From JABCPE02 sp963518955 (GTDB taxonomy: Bacteria; Bacteroidota; Bacteroidia; Flavobacteriales; Weeksellaceae), in contig CAUQKI010000016.1 in assembly GCA_963518955.1 (NCBI GenBank), forward strand, positions 1 through 37,551: a stretch of 37,551 nt of DNA. The letters are read 5' to 3'. The translations under genes were made by a program, and so were the position numbers. The stretch's first letter is position 1. Every line of letters starts with the position of its first letter. Below, in pieces: positions 1-7,753 of this stretch. The notes beneath the pieces are model-generated. The model was not told the origin of the DNA, did no database searches, and worked only from the letters and a program-made list of their open reading frames with translations.

Positions 1-438
1 TCTGGTAGTTATGATGGTTTTAAGGTAGTGTCGCAAGAATTCAAGGATTTATATGAAGTTTCGGATTGGCAAGGGCTTGTATTCTATCCCATACCTAAAA
101 GTAAAGGCTTTTATTTGGTAGAATGTTCCCAACAAGTTGTGATTAACGAGACAAAGCGCCCCATCAAATTTGAAAATAAATGCAATGAGTGCAGTTTGTT
201 TATGGGAGTTTATGGTAGTGTTCCTCCGTATATGGATGCTAATGTAATACAAAAGCTGAAACCGAATACTTTTTATAGAAGTAATTTAGAGTTCGGATAC
301 GATTTCGAACAGGGTTATAGTTTGTTTGCCTCTCAAGAAATAACAGATAAGTTAATCGAGCACAGACTAATAATAAAAAAGGATTTAATAGAAGTCAGCA
401 GTATTGATAATGTTTCAAATGTATTGCTAAAAATATAA
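1..438 (+). CDS. Hypothetical immunity-type protein, 5' end cut by window
   Basis: The frame is open from base 1 through the stop at 438. A GTG at base 28 could be read as a start, but the nine codons before it are in frame and look like the same protein, so I treat the gene as truncated by the window edge. About 145 residues are visible. They contain a K-C-N-E-C motif (a CxxC pair that could bind metal) and a segment FKDLYE..GLVFYPI..KGFYLV, which resembles the layout of small immunity families such as Imm11/Imm43; that resemblance is from memory and weak. No signal peptide or membrane segment is visible in this part. It is followed on the same strand by three more small immunity-like genes, which is the main contextual hint to its role. 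The exact family is not recognised. Confidence 0.6.
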   Translation, partial: SGSYDGFKVVSQEFKDLYEVSDWQGLVFYPIPKSKGFYLVECSQQVVINETKRPIKFENKCNECSLFMGVYGSVPPYMDANVIQKLKPNTFYRSNLEFGYDFEQGYSLFASQEITDKLIEHRLIIKKDLIEVSSIDNVSNVLLKI

Positions 439-484
439 TATGCTAATATAACAGAAACAAAAACTGAATTTTAATATTTTCAAT

Positions 485-793
485 ATGACTATTATAGAAC
501 TTATAAAACTTATTAAGCCTATTCCTGAACTATATATTAGGAAACATAGTATATTTTGTTTTGAAGCCTTTGTTAATGGCTGGTATCATCGTGATGAGAA
601 GGAAGATGTAAAGGCTAATGTACTATATACCGAATTCTATGAATGGCTAAGAAAGAGATATAATATTAATGATTCTATGGGATGGGCTAATATACTTTTT
701 TATAAATTTGAAACGGAAGAAAAGGCTTTGGATGAGTTTTTTGTCTTATTCAATACTTTTTATAAAGAAAAATATAAAACAAGTTTATGGTAA
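485..793 (+). CDS. Small hypothetical protein, likely immunity protein
   Basis: A 102-residue soluble protein starting at ATG 485, 46 bp after the previous stop. The N-terminus reads LIKLIKPIPELYIRKHSI, resembling an uncharacterised small family that usually reads I..RPGLYIG..SI..L..FL.GY and is often found beside polymorphic toxin genes; the similarity is from memory. Here the usual glycine after LYI is replaced by arginine and the preceding RPG by IPE, so this copy is divergent. The C-terminal half is aromatic and acidic (GWANILFYKF, EFFVLFNTFYKE). No signal peptide, membrane segment or catalytic motif is seen. Its place in a run of small + strand genes supports an immunity-type role, but the function is unproven. 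Confidence 0.6.
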   Translation: MTIIELIKLIKPIPELYIRKHSIFCFEAFVNGWYHRDEKEDVKANVLYTEFYEWLRKRYNINDSMGWANILFYKFETEEKALDEFFVLFNTFYKEKYKTSLW

Positions 794-877
794 TGGGTAA
801 TATTCAGATATATTGTTGAAATCATAACAGGCTACCAATCCATAAAGCACAAAATAATAAGTATAACATTTACAAGT

Positions 878-1318
878 ATGAAAATAGAAGCAATTAACAA
901 AGGGAGTGAAGCAAAAGCTCTTGCTTTTCAGGGGTTTTTAGGCTTTACCTTGCCCGATGATTATTTTAATTTTTTAGCCCAAAATGACGGCGCTACCATT
1001 GATGAAGCCTATTTCTATGTAAAGGATATAGGGGAATACATTATGTTTGAGCTTTTCTATGATATAAAAAGATGTATAGAAACCTATGAAGAGTTTAGTG
1101 AGGATTTTCCCGACAAAAGCCTTATAATTGGGAGAGACCCAGGAGGAGCGATGCTCCTTTTAGTGACCGCAGAGGTAGGTGATTTCTCTAAAGGGATTTA
1201 TTTCTATGATCACTCTCACTTTTTTGAGGCTTCCAATAGTGATTGTAATACCTACTTTGTATGCGATACATTTAGCGAGTTTATAACTATTTTAGAGCAT
1301 ACTACTTTGCCACAATAA
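878..1318 (+). CDS. SMI1/KNR4 (SUKH) family immunity-like protein
   Basis: A 146-residue soluble protein. The pattern FLGFTLPDDYFNFLAQNDGA near residues 20-39 is the typical SUKH opening (a hydrophobic helix, LP..Y..FL...NG). The middle (IIGRDPGGAMLLL) and the C-terminus (FVCDTFSEFITIL) match the later beta strand and the closing helix of SMI1/KNR4 domains. SUKH proteins are a broad superfamily in which many bacterial members neutralise contact-dependent or polymorphic toxins by direct binding. No toxin gene is adjacent, so the cognate partner is unknown. The gene lies 84 bp after its neighbour, on the same strand, with no clear promoter of its own. Confidence 0.8.
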   Translation: MKIEAINKGSEAKALAFQGFLGFTLPDDYFNFLAQNDGATIDEAYFYVKDIGEYIMFELFYDIKRCIETYEEFSEDFPDKSLIIGRDPGGAMLLLVTAEVGDFSKGIYFYDHSHFFEASNSDCNTYFVCDTFSEFITILEHTTLPQ

Positions 1319-1431
1319 AGTATTACGATTTTTGAAACAAGAACTTATAAAAATCCTACTCACTCAAAAGTAACAGGATTACAAAGAAAAGTAATTAATG
1401 TGATTAAAAGTCAAATTTTAAATTAATAAAT

Positions 1432-1956
1432 ATGAATAATATAGTTTTTTTACAACTTTTAGAAGAACAAAAGTGGATTGTTAAAATAGAAGAATTATTA
1501 GATAAAACTAAATTTTCAGAGTTGGCTGATGGAAAAATAGCTAAAACATCGGAAGAATTTCAAGATTTTATAACCCTTTTTAGCGTATGTGCTAATGAGT
1601 CTGATAACATATGGTTCTTGTCTTATAAGGACTATAATAATTCTGATAATTCTTCTTCCTTTAGCTGGAATGAGTTTGAAATTCAAAGTTTGGACATATC
1701 AGAAAATGATTCTGAAAGGAATGAAATAAGGAACTTTTGGGATAGACATCTTCCTTTCTTAATGTCTGTAAAAAATGGTTATCAATATCTCTCTATAGGA
1801 ATTAGAGAAGATAACTTTGGAAAAATTTATTATGGTTGTGAACCAATTTATGAAGAAGCTATATTAATAGCAGAGTCTTTCTCTAATTTTAAAAAATATT
1901 ACATAGATGCGTTGAAAGGTGTCTATTATTCCAAATATTATACATTTATTATATGA
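1432..1956 (+). CDS. SMI1/KNR4-like (SUKH superfamily) protein
   Basis: A 174-residue acidic soluble protein starting at ATG 1432. The segment FWDRHLPFLMSVKNGYQYLSIG around residues 103-124, followed by GKIYYGCEPIYEEAILIAESFSNF, follows the SUKH pattern of a strand with a gating phrase, a 'g.i.' strand and a final helix beginning 'iA.SF..f'. The N-terminal part is less typical, so the assignment rests on the C-terminal two thirds. It is the last gene of the left-hand immunity-like run. The next gene (at 2052) is a membrane enzyme of core type, so the island boundary lies in 1957-2051. Probable role: immunity; target unknown. Confidence 0.65.
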   Translation: MNNIVFLQLLEEQKWIVKIEELLDKTKFSELADGKIAKTSEEFQDFITLFSVCANESDNIWFLSYKDYNNSDNSSSFSWNEFEIQSLDISENDSERNEIRNFWDRHLPFLMSVKNGYQYLSIGIREDNFGKIYYGCEPIYEEAILIAESFSNFKKYYIDALKGVYYSKYYTFII

Positions 1957-2051
1957 GGTAATGTTTAAAATCTCAACAAATTACTAATCAGTGAAATAAA
2001 ACCATTTCAGCACTTAATGTTTTAGAAGCTTTTACAATTTAATTATATTTT

Positions 2052-2936
2052 ATGAAAAAATATATAAAACTCCTTAGAATAGAACAATGGATTAAAAATA
2101 TTTTTGTTTTTCTGCCCTTATTTTTTTCAGGGTCTTTTCTTCATTTGGAGCTGTTTAGTGTGAGTTTATTTGCGTTTTTTATTTTCTCTTTTACGGCAAG
2201 CTGTATTTATATAATCAATGATTATACAGATATAGAAGCAGACAAAAAACACCCTGAAAAGTGCAAAAGACCGCTGGCTTCAGGAGAAATCAGCAAATCG
2301 GCAGCGAAATTGGTTTTTGCAGGTTTAGTTTTTCTAGTTGTTTCTTTGACAAGCCTTGTTGGATTTATTTTTTCAATAGACCTACTCTATTTTTGTCTTG
2401 TTATTTGTGCTTATTTTATCATGAATATTGCCTATACTTTTAGGCTAAAACACATCGCGATAGTTGATATTTCTATCATTGCTTTGGGCTTTGTTTTTAG
2501 GGTTTTGGCAGGTGGATATATTACAGGTATTTGGATTTCTCAGTGGGCTATTTTACTGACATTTTTACTGGCTTTGGTTTTAGCAATTGGAAAGAGACGA
2601 GGCGAACTCATAAACTCACAAATAAACGGAAAAACGAGAAAAGCTCTGGATGGGTATAATATCCAGTTTGCGGACATTGTATTAGCGGTAAGCTGCTCAT
2701 TAGCAATCATTTGCTATGTAATGTTTACCCTCTCTCCTGATGTTCAGTCCAGATTTAATCAAAATATTTTTTACACCACATTTTTTGTTATTTTTGTTTT
2801 TTTAAGATATTTACAGCAGACTTTGGTGTATAATAAAACCGAATCTCCTACTAAAACCTTTTATAGAGATAAATACATCCAAGTAACTGTTTTACTTTGG
2901 ATTATATCTTTCGTATTAATGATTTACTTTAAGTAA
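2052..2936 (+). CDS. UbiA-family prenyltransferase, decaprenyl-phosphate phosphoribosyltransferase type
   Basis: A 294-residue integral membrane protein with about eight or nine hydrophobic segments. The first conserved motif, NDYTDIEADKKHPEKCKRP near residues 56-74, is the NDxxDxxxD..HP.K..RP signature that in UbiA-fold enzymes marks the decaprenyl-phosphate 5-phosphoribosyltransferase (Rv3806c-like) branch rather than quinone or heme O synthases; the N-terminal LLRIEQWIKNIFVFLPL also fits that branch. The family transfers phosphoribose from PRPP to a polyprenyl phosphate at the cytoplasmic membrane. The next gene, four bases downstream, is a HAD phosphatase, which would suit removal of the 5-phosphate from the product. 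The epimerase genes (DprE1/DprE2 type) are not in the window. The actual lipid and sugar are inferred, not shown. Confidence 0.8.
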   Translation: MKKYIKLLRIEQWIKNIFVFLPLFFSGSFLHLELFSVSLFAFFIFSFTASCIYIINDYTDIEADKKHPEKCKRPLASGEISKSAAKLVFAGLVFLVVSLTSLVGFIFSIDLLYFCLVICAYFIMNIAYTFRLKHIAIVDISIIALGFVFRVLAGGYITGIWISQWAILLTFLLALVLAIGKRRGELINSQINGKTRKALDGYNIQFADIVLAVSCSLAIICYVMFTLSPDVQSRFNQNIFYTTFFVIFVFLRYLQQTLVYNKTESPTKTFYRDKYIQVTVLLWIISFVLMIYFK

Positions 2937-2940
2937 GATT

Positions 2941-3531
2941 ATGCAAAAAAAATTATATTGTTTTGACTTTGATGGTACTTTGACAAAGAAGGACACCATG
3001 TTCGCTTTTCTTAAATTTTATGAACCTAAAAAATTCTATATTAGTTTCATCAAACATATTCCGCTTTTCATCATGCTAAAACTAAAATTAGCCAATGCTG
3101 GAGAGGTCAAAAAAAGTTTTGTCAATTCTATTTTAAAAGGAAAAACACGACAGGAAATAGAGTCCAAAGCGCTACAATTTTTTAATGAAAACTACCCGAG
3201 CCTTATCCGAGAAAACGCCATAGATTTTATCAATCAAATTGACAGAACTACCACTAAATGCCTTTTGGTAACAGCATCTCTGGATATCTGGACAAAACCA
3301 TTTGCAGAAAAATGGAAAATGGATTTGGTGGCCACGCAGGCGCACTTTGAAAATGATATTTTTACAGGAAAATTCAGCACCAAAAACTGCAACGGACAGG
3401 AAAAAGTAAACAGAATAAAAAAACTTATCAAAAACGAAACTTTTGATAAAATCATCGCTTTTGGTGACACCTCAGGAGACCGAGAAATGCTTTCTTGGGC
3501 AGATGAGGGTTTTTATCGTTTTTTTCATTAA
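2941..3531 (+). CDS. HAD-IB family phosphatase
   Basis: A 196-residue soluble hydrolase. Motif I is FDFDGTLT (residues 8-15; nucleophile D9, acid/base D11), motif II is the LLVTAS segment near residues 110-115, and motif IV is FGDTSGDREML near residues 177-187. This is the complete subfamily IB set, including the helical cap between motifs I and II. The start lies 4 bp after the UbiA-type gene, so the two are surely cotranscribed. HAD-IB proteins beside or fused to polyprenyl-phosphate phosphoribosyltransferases are a known association, and the likely substrate is the phosphoribosylated polyprenyl phosphate; that substrate is an inference. The family includes SerB-like phosphatases, but the context argues against phosphoserine. 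Confidence 0.8.
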   Translation: MQKKLYCFDFDGTLTKKDTMFAFLKFYEPKKFYISFIKHIPLFIMLKLKLANAGEVKKSFVNSILKGKTRQEIESKALQFFNENYPSLIRENAIDFINQIDRTTTKCLLVTASLDIWTKPFAEKWKMDLVATQAHFENDIFTGKFSTKNCNGQEKVNRIKKLIKNETFDKIIAFGDTSGDREMLSWADEGFYRFFH

Positions 3532-3536
3532 ATTTG
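3529..3536 (+). promoter_or_regulatory. -7 promoter box for lipoprotein/cysteine desulfurase genes
   Basis: TAAATTTG matches the Bacteroidota -7 consensus TAnnTTTG. It begins on the stop codon of the HAD gene and ends 13 nt before the ATG at 3550. No TTTG is found about 20 nt upstream, so it rests on the -7 box alone. Confidence 0.4.
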
Positions 3537-3549
3537 TCAAAATATTGAT

Positions 3550-4044
3550 ATGAAACATTTTATTTTAATAGGATTTATGAGCATTTTCACATCTTGTTTT
3601 TCTCAGAAAAAAGTGAAAAATGACGCTAAAACATCTTTTTCCACAGAAAAAGATATTTTCTATTCCAACCAAAATGGTGGTGCACTATATCCGAGTTTTT
3701 CTTTGATTAAAAACCAAGAAGAATTGGATAAAGCATTACTGGGTGAAGGTACATTTATAATAGACATCGAAAACACTGATAATCAAAAAATAAAATTCCC
3801 TAAAAACAGAAAAGTAATAAAGTATAATTTGGGAGAATTTCGGTCTGGAAGCCATACACCAGAGAAGCTTGATGCTTACAGAGTGAATGGAGAAACTTTA
3901 GAATTGTTCATCAAAAAAGGAAAATTTGAAAAAGAACACGAAACTGATTTAGAGTTTAGTATTCAGGTAGTTACCAGACCTTACATCATTTTTTCGGTTC
4001 CAAAAAAAGTAGAATTTAAAAAAATCTCAATAATCTATGAATAA
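3550..4044 (+). CDS. Hypothetical lipoprotein
   Basis: A 164-residue protein with a short hydrophobic N-terminus and a probable lipobox FTSC (Cys16), followed by a charged segment, so it is probably a lipoprotein exported to the periplasm or outer membrane. The mature part is rich in beta-strand patterns (TFIIDIENTDNQ, FSIQVVTRPYIIFSVPKK) and Lys. I do not recognise the family. Its last 8 bases overlap the start of the cysteine desulfurase gene (ATG at 4037), so the two are translationally linked, although no functional connection is evident. Confidence 0.7.
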   Translation: MKHFILIGFMSIFTSCFSQKKVKNDAKTSFSTEKDIFYSNQNGGALYPSFSLIKNQEELDKALLGEGTFIIDIENTDNQKIKFPKNRKVIKYNLGEFRSGSHTPEKLDAYRVNGETLELFIKKGKFEKEHETDLEFSIQVVTRPYIIFSVPKKVEFKKISIIYE

Positions 4045-5203
4045 AATATATTTAGACAATGCAGCTACTACTCCTCTAAACGAGCAGGTTATAGATGAAA
4101 TGCTGTCTGTGATGAGAAATCATTATGGAAATCCGTCCTCTACGCACAGCATCGGACAAGAGGCTAAAACCTTGATAGAAAATGTCCGAAGAAAAATCGC
4201 AGAATACCTGCGAGTAACTCCTGGTGAGATTATTTTCACTTCGTGCGGAACTGAGTCTAACAACTTGATTATCAAATCCTGCGTGGAGCATCTCGGAGTT
4301 AAAAGAATCATTTCTTCTGCCCTTGAGCATAAATGCGTGTCAGAATCCTGCCTTGAAATGAAAAACTACAAAGGCGTGGAGCTTGTCTATCTTCGCCCTG
4401 ACAAAAACGGTAATTTTGATTTAGCCGAGCTAGAAAAAATCCTAAAATCTTCTAATAAAAAGACTTTGGTGAGCCTGATGCATGCCAACAATGAAATCGG
4501 AAATTTATTAGACATAGAAAAAACCGCTGAAATCTGTAAGCAAAATCATGCTCTCTTCCATTCTGATACCGTGCAGACAGTAGGGCATTTGGATTTAGAT
4601 TTTTCAAAAATTCCTATTGATTTCGCTTCATGCAGCGCTCATAAATTCCATGGTCCGAAAGGCATGGGATTCGCATTTGTCAGAAAATCCTCTGGTTTGA
4701 AAGGGCTTATTGTGGGAGGAACGCAAGAAAGAAGCCTGAGAGCAGGAACGGAAAATGTGGTCGGAATCGTCGGTTTAGGGAAAGCATTAGAATTATCAAT
4801 AGAGAATTTAGAGCAGTATTCTACTTATATTCAAGGGATTAAAGATTATGCTATTTCAGAACTGAAAAAAGTATTTCCTAACATTAAATTCAACGGACAA
4901 TCTTCCAACAAAGAGAAAAGCCTTTACACGGTACTGAGTCTGGCACTGCCGTTTAAGAATCCTTTGATAGGCCTACAGCTAGACATGAAGGGAATTGCAG
5001 TTTCCCAAGGAAGTGCGTGTAGCTCTGGTGCTAGCAAGCCTTCTATGGTTCTGATGTCCATCCAGACAGAAGAAGAGATGGATACTACTACTCCGCTTAG
5101 AGTTTCGTTTAGCAGTAAGACCACCAAAGAAGATATAGATAAATTGATATCTGCTCTAAATGAAATTGTTCAAGAAAATAAAATAGAAATCAATAATAAT
5201 TAG
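4037..5203 (+). CDS. Cysteine desulfurase (NifS/IscS family)
   Basis: A 388-residue PLP-dependent class V aminotransferase that removes sulfur from cysteine for Fe-S clusters or thio-modification of tRNA. Visible signatures are YLDNAATTPL at residues 5-14, HANNEIGN near 149-156, the PLP lysine K203 in SAHKFHGPKG, and the persulfide cysteine C328 in QGSACSSGA. The SACSSG loop and length fit the IscS/NifS-like group rather than SufS. It starts inside the end of the preceding lipoprotein gene. No scaffold gene (iscU, nifU) is adjacent; thioredoxin follows 65 bp downstream behind its own promoter. Whether it serves clusters or tRNA thiolation cannot be told from the window, so no specific symbol is assigned. 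Confidence 0.93.
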   Translation: MNKIYLDNAATTPLNEQVIDEMLSVMRNHYGNPSSTHSIGQEAKTLIENVRRKIAEYLRVTPGEIIFTSCGTESNNLIIKSCVEHLGVKRIISSALEHKCVSESCLEMKNYKGVELVYLRPDKNGNFDLAELEKILKSSNKKTLVSLMHANNEIGNLLDIEKTAEICKQNHALFHSDTVQTVGHLDLDFSKIPIDFASCSAHKFHGPKGMGFAFVRKSSGLKGLIVGGTQERSLRAGTENVVGIVGLGKALELSIENLEQYSTYIQGIKDYAISELKKVFPNIKFNGQSSNKEKSLYTVLSLALPFKNPLIGLQLDMKGIAVSQGSACSSGASKPSMVLMSIQTEEEMDTTTPLRVSFSSKTTKEDIDKLISALNEIVQENKIEINNN

Positions 5204-5231
5204 TATAGATTTTACAATAAAAAGATTGTTG

Positions 5232-5239
5232 TATTTTTG
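5232..5239 (+). promoter_or_regulatory. -7 promoter box of trxA
   Basis: TATTTTTG matches TAnnTTTG and ends 29 nt before the trxA ATG at 5269. The -33 element is not clear (TTTA at 5211-5214 is at about the right distance). Confidence 0.5.
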
Positions 5240-5268
5240 CATCAAGTTTAATATAAAATATATTTATC

Positions 5269-5586
5269 ATGGCACTAACAGTTACAGACGGAACATTTAA
5301 AGAATCCGTATTACAATCAGATAAACCAGTATTAGTAGACTTTTGGGCTACTTGGTGTGGACCTTGTAGAATGCTTTCTCCAGTTATAGAGCAGCTTCAT
5401 AACGAGTTTGAAGGTAAGGCCGTAGTTGCAAAAGTAGATGTTGATAACAATCAGCAAGTATCTTTGGAATACGGTATCAGAAGCATCCCTACTCTTCTTA
5501 TTTTCAAAAATGGAGAAGTGGTTGATAAAATAGTAGGACTTTCTCCAAAAGAAGTTATTGCAGAGAAACTTTCTGCACATTTATAA
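5269..5586 (+). CDS. trxA: Thioredoxin
   Basis: A 105-residue cytoplasmic thioredoxin. The redox site WCGPC has its cysteines at C30 and C33, preceded by VLVDFWATW, and the cis-proline loop reads IRSIPTLLIF. The length is exactly that of classic thioredoxin and there is no signal peptide. It reduces protein disulfides using thioredoxin reductase, which is not in the window. It has its own -7 box (5232-5239) and its own terminator (5607-5638), so it is probably monocistronic. Confidence 0.96.
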   Translation: MALTVTDGTFKESVLQSDKPVLVDFWATWCGPCRMLSPVIEQLHNEFEGKAVVAKVDVDNNQQVSLEYGIRSIPTLLIFKNGEVVDKIVGLSPKEVIAEKLSAHL

Positions 5587-5606
5587 AAAATATTTGTTTG
5601 ATAATG

Positions 5607-5638
5607 AATGCTTTTCGTAAACGGAAAGCATTTTTTTT
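5607..5638 (+). terminator. Rho-independent terminator of trxA
   Basis: A 12-bp stem (5607-5618 with 5621-5632, one G-T pair) around a two-base AA turn, running directly into a T tract, 20 bp after the trxA stop. Confidence 0.85.
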
Positions 5639-5646
5639 ATTATTTA

Positions 5647-5678
5647 TTTGCTAGTGAAAATAAATATGTATATATTTG
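5647..5678 (+). promoter_or_regulatory. Promoter of the tRNA-Asp pair
   Basis: TTTG (5647-5650), a 20-nt spacer, and TATATTTG (5671-5678): a full Bacteroidota -33/-7 promoter, 42 nt ahead of the first tRNA. Confidence 0.75.
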
Positions 5679-5720
5679 CACTCACAAAATAGAGAATAGA
5701 AGTTCATAATAAAGAAAGTA

Positions 5721-5794
5721 GATCCGGTAGTTCAGTTGGTTAGAATGCCGCCCTGTCACGGCGGAGGTCGCGGGTTCGAGTCCCGTCCGGATCG
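5721..5794 (+). tRNA. tRNA-Asp (GTC), copy 1
   Basis: A 74-nt cloverleaf. The acceptor stem is GATCCGG/CCGGATC, the anticodon stem CCGCC/GGCGG closes a loop with anticodon GTC at 5755-5757, and the T arm contains GGTTCGAGTCC. The discriminator is G5794; CCA is not encoded. It is identical to the second copy. Confidence 0.96.
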
Positions 5795-5829
5795 CACCAT
5801 AATTTTAAGGTTTTAAAAATTTGTTTTTA

Positions 5830-5903
5830 GATCCGGTAGTTCAGTTGGTTAGAATGCCGCCCTGTCACGGCGGAGGTCGCGGGTTCGAGTCCCGTCCGGA
5901 TCG
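5830..5903 (+). tRNA. tRNA-Asp (GTC), copy 2
   Basis: A perfect copy of the tRNA at 5721, offset by 109 bp and separated from it by 35 nt of AT-rich spacer without a promoter, so both are probably cut from one transcript. The anticodon GTC is at 5864-5866. A terminator follows directly. Confidence 0.96.
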
Positions 5904-5906
5904 CAC

Positions 5907-5935
5907 CCTCTTCATCAAATGAAGAGGTTTTTTTG
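5907..5935 (+). terminator. Terminator after tRNA-Asp pair
   Basis: The 8-bp stem CCTCTTCA/TGAAGAGG (5907-5914 with 5920-5927), with loop TCAAA, is followed by seven T. It begins 4 nt after the mature end of the second tRNA. Confidence 0.85.
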
Positions 5936-5979
5936 TTATTATAGCTAAGATTAAATATCATTCTTAAGTAAAATTTATT

Positions 5980-5987
5980 TACTTTTG
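5980..5987 (+). promoter_or_regulatory. -7 promoter box of lysS
   Basis: TACTTTTG matches TAnnTTTG and lies 24 nt before the ATG at 6012, supporting a separate transcript for lysS. No -33 TTTG is visible. Confidence 0.5.
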
Positions 5988-6011
5988 CAGTCTAATTAAA
6001 TAAGATTGAAA

Positions 6012-7706
6012 ATGTCATTATCAGAACAAGAAATCATACGCCGAGAGAAGTTAGAAAAACTTACCCAAATGGGAATCAATGCATTCCCAGCAGATGAATA
6101 TACTATCACGGACTCTGCACAGTCTATAAAAGAAGGTTTTGAAGAAGGAAAAAAGGTAAAAATAGCAGGAAGACTTATTTCCCGAAGAATACAGGGAAAG
6201 GCTTCTTTTGCCGAATTGCAGGACTCTTCTGGGCGTATTCAGGTTTATTTCAATAGAGATGAAATCTGCCCTACTGATGATAAAGAACTTTATAACGAAG
6301 TGTACAAACACCTTTTGGACATTGGTGATATCATCGGTGTAGAGGGAGAATTGTTCAAAACTCAGGTAGGAGAAATGACAGTAATGGTGAAAAATTTCAC
6401 TCTTTTGACTAAAACTCTCCGACCGCTTCCTTTTGCTAAAATAGATGAAAACGGCGTGGTTCATGATGCTTTCAACGATCCTGAACTTCGTTATCGCCAG
6501 AGATATGTGGATTTAGTAGTAAATCCAGAGGTAAAGGAGGTTTTCGTAAAGAGAACCAAACTTTTCAATGCAATGCGCCAGTTTTTTAATGATGCTGGAT
6601 ATTTTGAAGTAGAAACGCCTATTTTACAATCTATCCCTGGGGGGGCTGCAGCGCGACCATTTATCACTCACCATAATGCTTTGGACATTCCATTATACCT
6701 TAGAATTGCCAATGAGCTGTATCTAAAAAGGCTGATTGTAGGTGGTTTTGATGGTGTATATGAGTTTTCTAAAAACTTCCGTAATGAAGGTATGGACAGA
6801 ACCCACAACCCTGAATTTACGGCAATGGAAATCTATGTGGCATACAAGGATTACAACTGGATGATGGACTTCACCGAAAGACTTTTGGAACATTGTGCCA
6901 AAGCTGTAAATGGAACAACCAAAGCTGTTTTCGGAGAACATGAGATAGACTGGAAAGCTCCTTACGAAAGGATTTCTATGACAGATGCCATCAAGAAATT
7001 TACTGGGTATGATATCACTGGGAAGAACGAAGAAGAACTTAGAACATTCGCGAAATCCATTGGTATAGAGGTAAATGATACAATGGGTAAAGGAAAACTA
7101 ATCGATGAAATATTTGGAGAAAAATGCGAGGGTAATTTTATCCAGCCTACTTTCATCACAGATTATCCAGTAGAAATGTCGCCTTTGACTAAAAAACATA
7201 GAGATAAAGAAGGTTTGACTGAAAGATTCGAGCTGATGGTCTGCGGTAAGGAAATTGCGAATTCTTATTCTGAGCTAAATGACCCAATAGACCAGCGCGA
7301 AAGATTCGAAGAACAAATGAAACTTTCCGAAAAAGGAGATGATGAAGCGATGTTCATAGATCAAGACTTCCTGCGTGCTTTGGAGTACGGAATGCCTCCA
7401 ACAGCAGGTCTGGGAATAGGTATGGACAGACTGATAATGTTCCTTACCAATAATGCATCTATCCAAGAAGTGCTGTTTTTCCCTCAGATGAGACCAGAAA
7501 AGAAAATGTCGGCAATAGAACTGGGAGATGATGAAAAACTGATTTTAGAAATCTTAAAATCTGGTGAAGCGATGCCACTTTCTGAGGTTAAAGAAAAATC
7601 CCAACTATCTGGTAAAAAATGGGATAAAGCAAGCAAAAACCTTACGAAAAGCAACATCGTAAAAGTAGAAAAAACAGAAACTGATTTACTAATGCAGCTA
7701 GTTTAA
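6012..7706 (+). CDS. lysS: Lysyl-tRNA synthetase, class II
   Basis: A 564-residue cytoplasmic enzyme that charges tRNA-Lys. It has an N-terminal OB-fold anticodon domain (IAGRLISRR... FAELQDSSGRIQVYF), then the class II catalytic core: motif 2 FRNEGMDRTHNPEFTAMEIY and motif 3 GLGIGMDRLIMFLTNN. The last 60 or so residues (after FFPQMRPEKK) form an extension rich in Lys and Glu that I associate with flavobacterial LysS; its role is unknown. I chose the ATG at 6012 over an in-frame TTG at 6006, because MSLSEQE is the usual N-terminus and the -7 box fits this start. It ends at a bidirectional terminator shared with murF. Confidence 0.97.
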   Translation: MSLSEQEIIRREKLEKLTQMGINAFPADEYTITDSAQSIKEGFEEGKKVKIAGRLISRRIQGKASFAELQDSSGRIQVYFNRDEICPTDDKELYNEVYKHLLDIGDIIGVEGELFKTQVGEMTVMVKNFTLLTKTLRPLPFAKIDENGVVHDAFNDPELRYRQRYVDLVVNPEVKEVFVKRTKLFNAMRQFFNDAGYFEVETPILQSIPGGAAARPFITHHNALDIPLYLRIANELYLKRLIVGGFDGVYEFSKNFRNEGMDRTHNPEFTAMEIYVAYKDYNWMMDFTERLLEHCAKAVNGTTKAVFGEHEIDWKAPYERISMTDAIKKFTGYDITGKNEEELRTFAKSIGIEVNDTMGKGKLIDEIFGEKCEGNFIQPTFITDYPVEMSPLTKKHRDKEGLTERFELMVCGKEIANSYSELNDPIDQRERFEEQMKLSEKGDDEAMFIDQDFLRALEYGMPPTAGLGIGMDRLIMFLTNNASIQEVLFFPQMRPEKKMSAIELGDDEKLILEILKSGEAMPLSEVKEKSQLSGKKWDKASKNLTKSNIVKVEKTETDLLMQLV

Positions 7707-7711
7707 AAAAT

Positions 7712-7753
7712 AAAAAACAAAGGTTATTCAAAAAAGAATAACCTTTGTTTTTT
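7712..7753. terminator. Bidirectional terminator between lysS and murF
   Basis: A perfect 18-bp inverted repeat (7712-7729 with 7736-7753) with an A6 loop, bounded by A and T tracts, so it works for both convergent genes. It overlaps the first two bases of the murF stop codon (7752-7753). Confidence 0.9.

Noticed and set aside
1991..2010. Small inverted repeat TGAAAT/ATTTCA after the left immunity-like genes
   Set aside because: Only six base pairs, no T tract, and no GC in the stem beyond one pair; too weak to call a terminator.
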